A stretch of 64,000 nt of DNA, from the NCBI RefSeq assembly GCF_001651805.1, contig NZ_CP015839.1, positions 2,480,001 through 2,544,000 on the forward strand, in the 5' to 3' direction. Shown piece after piece: positions 8,397 through 17,584 of this stretch. This stretch comes from Marinobacterium aestuarii. GTDB lineage: Bacteria > Pseudomonadota > Gammaproteobacteria > Pseudomonadales > Balneatricaceae. The notes under the pieces were generated by a model, which ran no database searches, had not been told where the DNA came from, and saw only the letters and a program-made list of their open reading frames with translations. The translations under genes were made by a program, and so were the position numbers. Within the stretch, counting starts at the first letter, position 1. The number at the start of each line of letters is the position of its first letter.

Positions 8397-8720
8397 ATGA
8401 AACATTTGCGAGCAATCAACAACAAGGCACAACTGCTGACCAATGCGGTAGACGATGACGCCGTCGAGGATGTTATGGCCATGAGCTCCCTGGCGGGTTG
8501 TACCGCCACCACGGACCCTGGCTGGGAAATCGATGCCTTTGGTTCTGTGACCTCCCTGTGCCAGCCCATGGAGTCCGACCTCTATGGCTGCGCCGATCCC
8601 TGCTGGTGGCCGGCCCAGGTACCGGACATGATGAATACCTACCCCGACTGGAACAAGGACGCCATGAGCTCGAAAGATGACTGGCGCAACCTGGGAACCG
8701 TGTTCCCCAAAGACAAATAA
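8397..8720 (+). CDS. qhpC: Quinohemoprotein amine dehydrogenase, gamma subunit (CTQ-bearing)
   Basis: Small catalytic subunit, 107 residues, with a cleavable leader of about 28 residues. By alignment from memory with the Pseudomonas putida subunit, the three thioethers are Cys35-Glu44, Cys55-Asp61 and Cys69-Asp77. The cysteine tryptophylquinone would form between Cys65 and Trp71 (Y-G-C-A-D-P-C-W-W). All these residues are present. The C-terminal [13 protein letters not shown] is almost invariant in the family. Nothing suggests a defective subunit. Confidence 0.95.
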   Translation: MKHLRAINNKAQLLTNAVDDDAVEDVMAMSSLAGCTATTDPGWEIDAFGSVTSLCQPMESDLYGCADPCWWPAQVPDMMNTYPDWNKDAMSSKDDWRNLGTVFPKDK

Positions 8721-8743
8721 CACGCGCACGGAGCAGAATACCC

Positions 8744-9877
8744 ATGAAAAAACAGTTAATGCACCGCGCCGCCGCGTTTGGCGTAGCGGCTCTGCTTGCG
8801 GGCCTGACGGCTTACAGCCCAAGCGGCCTGGCCGCAGGACCGGCGCTGGAAGAAGGCCATGAATACATGGTCGTCGCCAATTACCCCAATAACCTGCACG
8901 TGCTGGATCTGGCCACGGACTCGATCTACAAGAGCTGCGAGATGCCGGATTCTTTTGGCCCCGGCGCCATTCAGATGGCACCGGATCGCCAGACCGCCTA
9001 CGTGCTCAATAATCACTACGAGGATATCTACGGCGTTAACCTCGACACCTGCGAAGTGGTATTTCATGCCGCCATGTCACAGGCGCCCAATGAGCGCACA
9101 AAGTCGATTTTTGCCTTTGCCATCAGCCCTGCGGGCGACGAAATCTATACGGTACAGAACCCGACGCTGCTGAACCGAGACCACTATCGTGTGCTGCAGC
9201 CCCGCCTGGCGGTATACAAGGCTGATGCAGGCCTCAATGCCAAGCCGGTGCGTACCTTCGAGGCGCCGCGCCAGGTGACGGTCATGCAGGCGGGCAGCGA
9301 TGGCAGTCTGTATATGGCCGGTGCCGATATCTACAAGGTGGATGTAGAGACCGGTGAGCGTACCGTCGCCATTGCCAGTCGCAACTGGACGCGGCCCAAC
9401 TACGCGCCACCGGATGTGCTGAGTGTCTGGCCTATCCAGACCGCCACGCGGGATTTCACCATTCTCTACACCACGGCCAGGTTTCAGGATGAAATCCAGA
9501 ATCCTGATACCGCCGACTGGCTCTGGGGGTACATGAACGTGAATCTGGACACCGGCGCCACCGAAACCGTGGATTTCGGTCCCATTACCGAGGTCTATTT
9601 CACCGGTACGCGCTCGCCCAAGGATCCCAACCTGATGTTTGGCGTGCTTAACCGCCTGGCCAAGTACGATATTGAAAAGCAGGAACTGATCAAGGCGGCG
9701 GAGCTGGACCATTCCTACTACTGCATCGCCTTTAACCGGGCGGGCAGCAAGATCTATCTGGGCGGCACCTACAACGACGTTGCCATCTATGATGCCGACA
9801 CTCTGGAGAAGGTCGGCAATATCCAATTGCCCGGTGGCGATATGGCCATCTCCACGGCGCAAGTGTTTGTCCACTGA
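8744..9877 (+). CDS. qhpB: Quinohemoprotein amine dehydrogenase, beta subunit
   Basis: Periplasmic seven-bladed beta-propeller subunit that caps the gamma subunit and forms the active-site cleft. 377 residues with a signal peptide of about 31 residues (hydrophobic A-A-F-G-V-A-A-L-L-A-G-L, cleavage near G-L-A-A). YVTN-like blade motifs are visible (N-Y-P-N-N-L-H-V-L-D-L, S-K-I-Y-L-G-G-T-Y-N-D-V-A-I-Y-D). Last gene of the operon, closed by a strong terminator. Confidence 0.92.
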   Translation: MKKQLMHRAAAFGVAALLAGLTAYSPSGLAAGPALEEGHEYMVVANYPNNLHVLDLATDSIYKSCEMPDSFGPGAIQMAPDRQTAYVLNNHYEDIYGVNLDTCEVVFHAAMSQAPNERTKSIFAFAISPAGDEIYTVQNPTLLNRDHYRVLQPRLAVYKADAGLNAKPVRTFEAPRQVTVMQAGSDGSLYMAGADIYKVDVETGERTVAIASRNWTRPNYAPPDVLSVWPIQTATRDFTILYTTARFQDEIQNPDTADWLWGYMNVNLDTGATETVDFGPITEVYFTGTRSPKDPNLMFGVLNRLAKYDIEKQELIKAAELDHSYYCIAFNRAGSKIYLGGTYNDVAIYDADTLEKVGNIQLPGGDMAISTAQVFVH

Positions 9878-9906
9878 CCCAGGCATCGCTTTATCGCGGC
9901 CCTGAC

Positions 9907-9940
9907 AACCGGCCCCGGCATTTTGCCGGGGCCGGTTTTG
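9907..9940 (+). terminator. Rho-independent terminator of the qhp operon
   Basis: A 13-bp GC-rich stem (AACCGGCCCCGGC / GCCGGGGCCGGTT) with a 5-nt loop, followed by TTT. It separates qhpB from the regulator gene. Confidence 0.85.
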
Positions 9941-10073
9941 TGCCTGCAGGTGCCTGTGGTAAATTCGATTCATGTCTGTAACAGCAGTCAGGCGCAGGTT
10001 TTCACGCATGCAGCCAGCAGCATTCTGCTGATACCTATCTGTTTATACCCAATAAGAACAACGAGGCGCCGCG

Positions 10074-11987
10074 ATGCACCCGAAACTCCATCCAACCCTG
10101 GTCGATGATCCCCAGCAGGGTATCCGTATCGCACGCAACCGCCTGCTTGAGTGTGGCGAGGTGCCGTCCGGTTTGCTGCGGGATGAAATCGAGGCCTCCT
10201 GGCGGCGCAGTGTCGGGGCGGGGCTCAGTTTGCGCGGGCCCTTTGATGCCGATACCAGGGTGGCGGGCCTGCGCGAACTGCTGGACGCTCACCAGGATCT
10301 GATCCAGCTGGCGGCACCGGAAATGGAACAGCTCAGCCGCCAGGTTGGTGATTCAGGGGTGGTGGTGCTGGCCAACGCCGATGCCACCATTCTCACCACC
10401 GAAGGCTGTCGCGAGAAGTCGCTGCGCGAGCGCTTTGGCCTGGTACCGGGTGCCTGCTGGAGCGAGCAGGCCCGCGGCACCAACGGCCTGGGTACGGCCA
10501 TCGTCGATGCCAGGCCCACGCTGGTGAATTGCAGCGAACACTTCCTCGATTCGGTTACACATTTTTCCTGCATCTCGGCGCCCATCTGCAGTGCCGATGG
10601 CCGTGTTGTCGCGGTGCTGGACATGACCCGTGAAGGGCAACTGATTCAGCCCCAGGACAGCCTGGGCATAGTGCAACTGGCGGCCCAGAGTATCGAAAAC
10701 CGGCTCTTTGTCAGCGCCAGTCCGGATGTGCTGCTGCTGTCATTTCACAGCCGGCGCCAGTATCTGGGCTCTGTCTGGCATGGTCTTTTGGCCATCAGCC
10801 TGGATGGTCGCATTAAGGCGCTGAATGAGCAGGCCTGCCAGTTGCTGGGCGCAAGCCGCACGCGCCTGGTGGGGCGGGCAGTGGAAGAGGTGCTGGGCGA
10901 GCCGCTGGAAACCCTGCTGGCGCTGCGTCTGCGCGACGGTGTTGGCAGTCTGCAAAGCCGCGCAGGCGAGTTGTTCTGCGAGATGTTGCAGTTTCCCCGC
11001 GCCTTGCCGAGATTATTGCCAGGCTTGCGCCAGCCCGCCTTTAATCGCACGCCGGCCTCCAGGCCCGCGGACCTGTCGCACCTGGCCGGTGGCGATGCCC
11101 GCCTGGCGCGGGCGCTGCGCATAGGACCACGGGCACTGATGGCTGATGTGCCCATACTGCTCAACGGTGAAACCGGCACCGGCAAGGAAGTGATCGCAAG
11201 GGCGCTGCATGCCCACAGTGCCCGTGCAGCCAAGCCCTTTGTCGCGGTCAACTGTGCCGCCATTCCCGAAGGCCTGATTGAATCCGAACTCTTTGGCTAC
11301 CGTGAAGGCGCCTTTACCGGCTCGCGCAAGGGTGGCATGGTCGGGCGCTTTCAGCAGGCCAACGGTGGCACGCTCTTTCTGGATGAGATCGGTGATATGC
11401 CGGTGGCGCTGCAGGCACGCCTGCTGCGGGTCTTGCAGGAACGCTGCGTAGCCCCCCTGGGTGGCGGTGAAGAAGTCCGTCTGGATATAGCGCTGATCTG
11501 TGCCACCCACCATGACCTCAAGCAGCGGGTGCGTGACGGCGAGTTTCGCGAGGATCTTTTCTATCGCCTTAACGGCGTTGGCGTACGTTTGCCGGCGCTG
11601 CGTGAACGCAGTGATCTGGATGCACTTACCGCCCAGCTGCTCAGTGGCCTGGGGGCCGCCGGTGTGACGCTGGATAGCGAGGTACAGGAGCTGTTTTCAG
11701 GTTACGGCTGGCCGGGCAATATCCGTCAGCTGGAGATGGTGCTTAGAACCGCGGTGGCACTGCTCGAACCCGGTGAGCGCTGCATCGGCACTGATCATCT
11801 GAGCGATGATTTTCTGGACGACCTGCTGGCGCCACGCTGTTCGGCGGCGGGCAGCTTGAAAGAAAATGAACTGGTGCAGATACGCGAGGTGCTGGCCCGC
11901 CACCAGGGTAACATTTCAGCCGCGGCCGCGACTCTTGGCATTAGCCGCGCAACCCTGTATCGCAAGCTCAAACAACTCGAAGAATAA
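10074..11987 (+). CDS. Sigma-54-dependent activator, AcoR type (likely regulator of qhp and the aldehyde dehydrogenase)
   Basis: A 637-residue enhancer-binding protein. It has an N-terminal GAF-like sensor domain (about 75-215), a degenerate PAS-like segment (about 230-300), an AAA+ domain with Walker A G-E-T-G-T-G-K-E near 365, the sigma-54 contact loop G-A-F-T-G-S near 411 and Walker [10 protein letters not shown], and a Fis-type HTH at the C-terminus ([16 protein letters not shown]). There is no receiver domain, so it probably senses a small molecule directly. The sigma-54 promoters in front of the aldehyde dehydrogenase and qhpA make it their obvious activator. The known Paracoccus regulator QhpR is instead AraC-type. 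Confidence 0.85.
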   Translation: MHPKLHPTLVDDPQQGIRIARNRLLECGEVPSGLLRDEIEASWRRSVGAGLSLRGPFDADTRVAGLRELLDAHQDLIQLAAPEMEQLSRQVGDSGVVVLANADATILTTEGCREKSLRERFGLVPGACWSEQARGTNGLGTAIVDARPTLVNCSEHFLDSVTHFSCISAPICSADGRVVAVLDMTREGQLIQPQDSLGIVQLAAQSIENRLFVSASPDVLLLSFHSRRQYLGSVWHGLLAISLDGRIKALNEQACQLLGASRTRLVGRAVEEVLGEPLETLLALRLRDGVGSLQSRAGELFCEMLQFPRALPRLLPGLRQPAFNRTPASRPADLSHLAGGDARLARALRIGPRALMADVPILLNGETGTGKEVIARALHAHSARAAKPFVAVNCAAIPEGLIESELFGYREGAFTGSRKGGMVGRFQQANGGTLFLDEIGDMPVALQARLLRVLQERCVAPLGGGEEVRLDIALICATHHDLKQRVRDGEFREDLFYRLNGVGVRLPALRERSDLDALTAQLLSGLGAAGVTLDSEVQELFSGYGWPGNIRQLEMVLRTAVALLEPGERCIGTDHLSDDFLDDLLAPRCSAAGSLKENELVQIREVLARHQGNISAAAATLGISRATLYRKLKQLEE

Positions 11988-12017
11988 CCGCTGCGGACAA
12001 GTGGCGCGCCTGAATGA

Positions 12018-12056
12018 AAAAATCCCGTGTCAGCCTGGCTGACACGGGATTTTTTT
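12018..12056. terminator. Bidirectional terminator between convergent genes
   Basis: A long GC-rich palindrome (ATCCCGTGTCAG / CTGACACGGGAT) flanked by A6 on the left and T7 on the right. It can end both the plus-strand activator and the minus-strand MFS gene. Confidence 0.9.
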
Positions 12057-12090
12057 GAGATGAACCGCAGAGGTGTACGGCGCTGGTCGC

Positions 12091-13824
12091 TTAGCTCGCA
12101 GGCGCCAGCTCCGGGTGGGTATTCTGAACCTGGTGCTTTTCGGACACCTTGCGCAGGCTCATGTTGGCGATAAAGGCCACCACCAGCAGGCCGGCCATGG
12201 CATACATGGTGGAGTTGTACAGGCTGGGTGTGGGGTCCAGAGTGCCGGCAGGAGCAATTTCCATCAGGCGGCCCAGAGTTACTGTGTTGGAGGCCATCAG
12301 GGTTTGCAACTGGTCGAGTCCGGCGCCAAAGGTGGCACTGAATACGGCCGGATCCACCTGGCTGGCCAGGCTGTTAATGGCATCATTCAGCGATTGCTCG
12401 CGCAGATAAGTGATGGCAAAGGGCCCCAGCACACCTGCGGTACTCCAGGCGGTGAGCAGACGGCCGTGAATGCCACCGACATGCAGGGTACCGAAGATAT
12501 CTGCCAGATACGCCGGGATAGTGGCAAAGCCGCCGCCGTACATGGTGAAGATGATCATGGTGGCGGCGCAGAAGAGTACCAGCCATACGAGGCTTGGATT
12601 GCTGCTGACCTGGCCTGCGAAGTAGGGAATCGACAGATAGAGTGCCATGCCCAGCACGAAGAAGCAGTGGAAGGTGTTCTTGCGCCCTATGTAGTCCGAT
12701 GACGAGGCCCAGAAAAAACGCCCCAGCATGTTGAACACGCTGATCAGCAACACATAGGTGGCCGCGAAACTCGTATCCACGATATTGGGCAAGGTGGTGC
12801 CGAAGATCTCGGTCATCATGGTCTTGGCCACGCCTATAACCCCAATGCCGGCGGTTACGTTCAGGCAGAGCACCAGCCAGAGCAGGTAGAACTGCGGCGT
12901 TTTCAATGCCTGGTCAATATGCACATGCTTGTCGGTAATCAGACGGGTCTTGCCGGAAGTATCGGCCTTGGGTGTCCAGCCGGCGGGTTTCCAGCCATCC
13001 GGCGGTACCCGGTAGGAGAAGGCGGCGATGGTCATGACGATGAAATAGACAATGCCCAGGGTGATAAAGACGCTGGCCACGCCGGTGTTGCCGGTATCAA
13101 CCACATAGACACCTTCAGGACCCGACACAGGCAGCTTGGCCATGTCGGCGGCGGTCGCCACCACCACTTCGAGCTTTTGGCCTGCAACCTCTGCAAAACG
13201 GCGACCCGATTCGGTGATGAGGTTAATGTCGGCCACCCTGCCGAGGTACTGCGGGGCTTCGTAGAAAATCGACAGCAGCCAGGTTTTCAGTGGTGCGCCT
13301 ATCATGGCGCCGCCACCAAAGCCCATGATGGCCATGCCGGTCGCCATGCCGCGTCTGTCCGGGAACCAGCGCAGCAGGGTACTGACGGGCGACACATAGG
13401 CCAGCCCCAGGCCGCAGCCGCCAATGACGCCGTAACCGAGGTAGAGCAGCCAGAGCTGATCCAGGCTGATACCGATACTGCCGATCAGAAAGCCGCCTCC
13501 CCAGCACAGGGCCGCGAGGAATCCGACTGCACGGGGACCGACTTTCTCCAGCCATTTTCCGCCCAGTGCTGCCGCCAGGCCGAGGAAGACGATAGCGGTG
13601 GAGAATATCCACACCACTGAACTCAGGGACCAGTCATCGGCGGCGCTGGTGACAACGCCATGCTGGCGTATCAGGGGTGGATTGAAAATGCTCCAGGCGT
13701 AAACCGAACCTATACACAGATGTATCGCGATGGATGCCGGCGGCACCAGCCAACGGTTGAAGCCGGGCTTGGCCACAATTCTTTCCTTGAGCAGAAATGC
13801 CAAGGGGCCTGACGAGTTAGACAT
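12091..13824 (-). CDS. OFA-family MFS transporter
   Basis: A 577-residue inner-membrane transporter related to the oxalate/formate antiporter family. About 12 membrane helices are visible, with the N-terminal signature I-G-S-V-Y-A-W-S-I-F and the loop 2-3 region. A soluble insert of about 80 residues sits in the first half (around 205-285). The start at 13824 has GGAG nine bases upstream; an earlier ATG at 13848 has no clear site. A sigma-54 promoter lies about 75 bp upstream, and the upstream genes encode an NtrC-type two-component system. The likely substrate is a small organic acid, but nothing in the sequence fixes it. Confidence 0.85.
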   Translation of the reverse strand: MSNSSGPLAFLLKERIVAKPGFNRWLVPPASIAIHLCIGSVYAWSIFNPPLIRQHGVVTSAADDWSLSSVVWIFSTAIVFLGLAAALGGKWLEKVGPRAVGFLAALCWGGGFLIGSIGISLDQLWLLYLGYGVIGGCGLGLAYVSPVSTLLRWFPDRRGMATGMAIMGFGGGAMIGAPLKTWLLSIFYEAPQYLGRVADINLITESGRRFAEVAGQKLEVVVATAADMAKLPVSGPEGVYVVDTGNTGVASVFITLGIVYFIVMTIAAFSYRVPPDGWKPAGWTPKADTSGKTRLITDKHVHIDQALKTPQFYLLWLVLCLNVTAGIGVIGVAKTMMTEIFGTTLPNIVDTSFAATYVLLISVFNMLGRFFWASSSDYIGRKNTFHCFFVLGMALYLSIPYFAGQVSSNPSLVWLVLFCAATMIIFTMYGGGFATIPAYLADIFGTLHVGGIHGRLLTAWSTAGVLGPFAITYLREQSLNDAINSLASQVDPAVFSATFGAGLDQLQTLMASNTVTLGRLMEIAPAGTLDPTPSLYNSTMYAMAGLLVVAFIANMSLRKVSEKHQVQNTHPELAPAS

Positions 13825-13908
13825 AACAGCTTGCTCCGCTATCTTCATTTTTATTGCAGGAAACCAGTGGCAGATGCCGTGCGTGGCTATCTGCGCGCAA
13901 CAAGCAAA

Positions 13909-13923
13909 GCAAGCGCCGGGCCA
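13909..13923 (-). promoter_or_regulatory. Sigma-54 promoter for the OFA transporter
   Basis: The minus strand reads TGGCCCG-N4-TTGC, with GG and GC at the correct 12-bp spacing and one departure from TGGCACG. Expected start near 13898. Confidence 0.7.
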
Positions 13924-13996
13924 GAATGTACAAAGCCTGTAATGCCGGACCTGCGGGGGAGGTTGAGCGGGGTTCTATGGGACAGGAGAGACTGGC

Positions 13997-14019
13997 AACA
14001 GGGTCAAAATGACCCTGTT
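13997..14019. promoter_or_regulatory. Upstream palindrome 1 (putative response-regulator enhancer)
   Basis: Perfect 10-bp arms AACAGGGTCA / TGACCCTGTT around AAA. Its centre is about 110 bp upstream of the predicted sigma-54 start. It lacks a flanking T-run in the direction of the kinase gene, so an enhancer is more likely than a terminator. Confidence 0.6.
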
Positions 14020-14032
14020 TTAAGGGTGCAAC

Positions 14033-14047
14033 GGGACATTATGACCC
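14033..14047. promoter_or_regulatory. Upstream palindrome 2 (second putative enhancer)
   Basis: Core GGGACA-N3-TGACCC, matching palindrome 1 (GGGTCA-N3-TGACCC) except for one base. Centres are 32 bp apart, close to three helical turns. It overlaps the last codons of the kinase gene. Confidence 0.55.
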
Positions 14048-16099
14048 GGTCTGGCGGAGAGTCTTGGCGAGCATTTGTGGGTCGGCGGCACGCAGTGAGA
14101 TAAAAAAGGTTGTGCCGCGACCCTCGCGTGAGCGTAGGCAAATGCTGCCACCGGCGTGTTGCAGGATGCGATAGCTGATCGAGAGCCCAAGGCCGGAGCC
14201 GCCCTGGGTGCGGCTGAAAAAAGGGTCAAAAATGCGTGTTTGCAGGTCGGCGGCAATACCGCAGCCGTTGTCCCGTACCGCCACCAGCACGCCATCCGCG
14301 CCGCGGTCACGGCTGTGCAGGCTGATGCGGCCATCGCTGCGGTCTGGTGCTATGGCGTTGATGGCGTTCATGATCAGATTGATCAGCACCTGCTGAAACT
14401 GCATTGGGTCGGCGCTGATCCAGCGACTGGCGCGCAGATCCAGCTGCAGCTTAATGCCGCGGCTTGAAAGAGCATGTTGCACCAGCTGGCGGCTATCGCG
14501 GATAACGCCGTGGGGATCCATGGCCTGGTGCGGGTCGCTGTCGGTTTCGGGACGGGAGAACTGCAGCAGGTTGGTGATGATGGCACGGATGCGGTAGACC
14601 TGATCGATAATCATCTGGGCTTCGCGACGCACCGGTGTCGCGCTGTCGCCCAGCTCCTCCAGCAACAGATCCATATAGCCCAGAATGACCGCCGTGGGGT
14701 TGTTGATCTCGTGGGCAATGCCGGCGGTGAGTTCGCCTATGGCCGCCAGCTTGCCCTGGGCCACCAGCTGTTCGCGGCTGCGCTGCAGCAGGCGGATATG
14801 CTGCTGCAGTTCGTCGGTGCGCTGGGCCACCTTGAGCTCCAGCGAGGCGGCGGCCTGCTGTATCTGGTCGTGCTGGGCATCCAGCTGGTCGAGCATATCG
14901 TTGAACTGAGTGGCCAGCAGGGTGACCTGGTTGTCGGCGGCAAGCAGCGGAATGCGCTGGCGCCGGCCACTGCGGACCTGCTCAATCACGTCTGCGACAA
15001 TCTCAATGGGTTTGAAGATGGCGCGGGCGCCGAGCACAGCAATGCTGATGCACAGCAAGAGCCCCAGGGCGAATAGCCACAGCAGCAGCTCCAGCCATTG
15101 GTAAAAGCTCTGCAGGAAGGGCGCCTCGAGAAAGCCGGCATAGAGCATGCCGATACGCTGGCCGTGCACGTCGGTCACGGGTTCGTAGGCGGAAATGTAC
15201 CAGTCATCGACAACAAAGGCGCGGGCCAGCCAGCGTTCGCCGCGTTCCAGTACCTGGTTGCGCACCTGTTCCGAGGCGCGCGTACCCAAAGCGCGCTCGC
15301 GCGGGATCTGGGTAATCACGTTGGTGGTGATACGAATGTCATCCAGAAACAGGGTGACGTTGCCCTGGCTGTCGGCGGGCAGGCTGCCAGGGCCATAGAC
15401 AATGTCGCGGATACGGTCAACAAAGGCCAGGTTGCCGTTCATCAGCAGTCCGGCGGCAACAATGGCGACGGGCTGGCCCGTGGCATTACGCAGTGGATAG
15501 GCAAAATGCAGCATCATGCCACGGGCTTCCTCGGTCTTGTCCGACGCCTGGCTAAAGGGGGTGGGCACGAGCTTTAGGTAGGCGCGCCGGGCCAGCAGGG
15601 GATCTATGGCGGCGAGCTCGGCGGCGCTGAAAACTTCGACACCACTGACCGCGCCCTGCAGCCTTGCCTGTTGCAGCAGCGGGCTCTTTGGGTAACGGCA
15701 ATTTAGCGGTTGTTGCAGGTCGCAGCCCTGCAGATCCAGCAGGCGCACAAAGTCAAAACCGGTGTCGCCCTGCAGGCGTGCCAGAAGCGCAGCTGTCGCG
15801 GGGGCTCTGGTCAGTTGCGGCAGTGGCAGACGCATCTGCAGTGCCTCGGATGCCAGGGACAGGCGCAGCAAGTACTGCTCGCGGGTGGCGACGAAAGACT
15901 CGTGGGCAACGGCGAGGTCTGTATTGGCCTTCATCAGCAGGTGCCGGTAACCCACCTCGTGGCTCCAGTAATAGGCCAGGGCAAGGACGCCGGGTAACAC
16001 CAGCAGCAGTGGAAAAAGCACCAGGGCCAGCAGGCGGTAGCGCAGGTTGCCCAGCAGTCGGCGCCAGAGGCTGCGCAGAGGCGATTCAGTCGCGATCAT
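14039..16099 (-). CDS. Membrane sensor histidine kinase (DctB-like architecture)
   Basis: A 686-residue inner-membrane kinase. Membrane helices lie near residues 25-50 and 330-355. Between them is a large periplasmic sensor, probably a double Cache-type fold (L-L-L-R-L-S-L-A-S-E near the start, D-D-W-Y-I-S-A-Y-E-P-V near the end). A HAMP linker and coiled coil follow, then HisKA with phosphorylated His463 (A-G-I-A-H-E-I-N-N-P) and a HATPase domain (D-N-G-C-G-I-A, G-G-S-G-L-G-L-S-I). The ATG lies inside the last codons of the regulator gene (14-bp overlap). It presumably senses the substrate of the OFA transporter. Confidence 0.88.
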   Translation of the reverse strand: MIATESPLRSLWRRLLGNLRYRLLALVLFPLLLVLPGVLALAYYWSHEVGYRHLLMKANTDLAVAHESFVATREQYLLRLSLASEALQMRLPLPQLTRAPATAALLARLQGDTGFDFVRLLDLQGCDLQQPLNCRYPKSPLLQQARLQGAVSGVEVFSAAELAAIDPLLARRAYLKLVPTPFSQASDKTEEARGMMLHFAYPLRNATGQPVAIVAAGLLMNGNLAFVDRIRDIVYGPGSLPADSQGNVTLFLDDIRITTNVITQIPRERALGTRASEQVRNQVLERGERWLARAFVVDDWYISAYEPVTDVHGQRIGMLYAGFLEAPFLQSFYQWLELLLWLFALGLLLCISIAVLGARAIFKPIEIVADVIEQVRSGRRQRIPLLAADNQVTLLATQFNDMLDQLDAQHDQIQQAAASLELKVAQRTDELQQHIRLLQRSREQLVAQGKLAAIGELTAGIAHEINNPTAVILGYMDLLLEELGDSATPVRREAQMIIDQVYRIRAIITNLLQFSRPETDSDPHQAMDPHGVIRDSRQLVQHALSSRGIKLQLDLRASRWISADPMQFQQVLINLIMNAINAIAPDRSDGRISLHSRDRGADGVLVAVRDNGCGIAADLQTRIFDPFFSRTQGGSGLGLSISYRILQHAGGSICLRSREGRGTTFFISLRAADPQMLAKTLRQTGS

Positions 16100-17474
16100 G
16101 GGTGCCCTGGCGCTTGCGGTCCAGTGTCTTGCGGGCGATGCCCAGTTGCTCCGCCGCCCTTGTCTTGTTGCCGCCGTTGTTGTGCAGCACCCGGTCTATG
16201 TGGTCGGCCTCGACCTGATCCAGGGTCCAGTGCAGCGGGTAACCGCCTGCCGAGGAAGTCTCGCTGGTGGCTGTCAGCAGATCCCGGGGCAGGGTGCGCA
16301 GCAGCAGACAGCGTTCCAGCAGGTTTTTCAACTCCCGCACGTTACCGGGCCAGGGGTAGGCCTCCAGTGCCTGCATGTCGGCGTGGTTGAGGGGCAACTC
16401 AGGCATGCCCAGTTCAGCGGCCAGGCGGGCCGACAGTTGCTGTGCCAGCAGCTTGATATCCTGCTGGCGCGCTCGCAGCGGTGGAACCTCGATCTGCAAT
16501 ACGTTAAGACGGTAAAACAGATCCTGCCGAAAGCTGCCATCGCTGACCGCCTGGCGCAGGCTGCGGTTGGTTGCCGCGATTATGCGTACATCCACCGGGG
16601 TATCGCGTTCGGTGCCCAGCGGGCGAATGCGACCGTCTTCCAGGATACGCAGTAGCCGGGTTTGCAGCAGCAGGGGCATTTCGGCGATTTCATCCAGGAA
16701 CAGAGTGCCGCCGTCGGCATAGCTGAACAGGCCGGGCCTGGACTGATGCGCACCTGTGAAGGCGCCCTTGATATGGCCAAAGAGCTCGGACTCCATCAAC
16801 TCGGGGGCAATGGCACCGCAATTGACGGGCACAAAAGGGCCGGCACGGCCGCTTTGCTGGTGTATGGCACGGGCCACCAGGTCCTTGCCGGTACCGGTTT
16901 CACCTTCGATAAGCACGGCAGAGGGCGCCGGCGCGACCTGGCGCACCAGAGTGCGAATGGCTTCGAGTGACGGGCTGGTGCCGATGAGGGAATCCAGTGG
17001 AGCGCCATGGTCGAGGCGGCGACGCAGCACAAAGTTCTCCCGTGCCAGGCGGCGGCGTTCGAGTACCTGCTGTACGGCCTTGCGCATCTGTTCGATGCGA
17101 AACGGCTTGAGAATCAGGTCACAGGCACCGAGTCGCAGTACTTCTATGGCGGTGTTCATATCGGCGAAGCCGGTCATGAAGATAGTATCCGGCGGGTTAC
17201 CGGCATCCTGCAGTGCCTGCAGCCATTGCACACCGGAACGCCCGGGCAGGCAGATATCGACAATCTGCAGATCAAAATGCAGTTTTTGCCGCAGCAGGTC
17301 AGCCTCCTCGGTGGAGGCGGCGGTTTCAACGCAGCTGTATTCTTTCTGCAGGGCGCGCTGCAGGAAGTCGCGAATGCCGGCTTCGTCGTCCACCACCAGA
17401 ATGGAGAAGCCCTGGCGCTTATGCGCCTGTGTCTCGGGTGTCGGACGTGTCTGTTCGCTGGCACTGGGGCACAT
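16086..17474 (-). CDS. NtrC-family response regulator
   Basis: 462 residues. The receiver domain has acidic pocket D29-D30 and phospho-acceptor Asp73. The AAA+ sigma-54 domain has Walker A G-E-T-G-T-G-K-D, contact loop G-A-F-T-G-A, Walker [10 protein letters not shown] and R-finger region. A Fis-type HTH ends the protein ([16 protein letters not shown]). It overlaps the kinase gene by 14 bp. The sigma-54 promoter at 13909-13923 and the paired palindromes make the OFA transporter its likely target. Confidence 0.9.
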   Translation of the reverse strand: MCPSASEQTRPTPETQAHKRQGFSILVVDDEAGIRDFLQRALQKEYSCVETAASTEEADLLRQKLHFDLQIVDICLPGRSGVQWLQALQDAGNPPDTIFMTGFADMNTAIEVLRLGACDLILKPFRIEQMRKAVQQVLERRRLARENFVLRRRLDHGAPLDSLIGTSPSLEAIRTLVRQVAPAPSAVLIEGETGTGKDLVARAIHQQSGRAGPFVPVNCGAIAPELMESELFGHIKGAFTGAHQSRPGLFSYADGGTLFLDEIAEMPLLLQTRLLRILEDGRIRPLGTERDTPVDVRIIAATNRSLRQAVSDGSFRQDLFYRLNVLQIEVPPLRARQQDIKLLAQQLSARLAAELGMPELPLNHADMQALEAYPWPGNVRELKNLLERCLLLRTLPRDLLTATSETSSAGGYPLHWTLDQVEADHIDRVLHNNGGNKTRAAEQLGIARKTLDRKRQGTHDRD

Positions 17475-17584
17475 GTTCTATCCGTGGGTAACAAGGGCGG
17501 TGCCGGCAGTGTAACGCGCAGGCTGCATCAAGGGGAAAGTGTACGACTAAAAATTGAGACTGCCAGCCAGAAAAGGTACTGGGA

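Noticed and set aside
13997-14019. Palindrome after the sensor kinase gene read as a rho-independent terminator
   Set aside because: There is no T-run in the direction of the kinase transcript, and a second spaced copy plus the downstream sigma-54 promoter fit an enhancer better.
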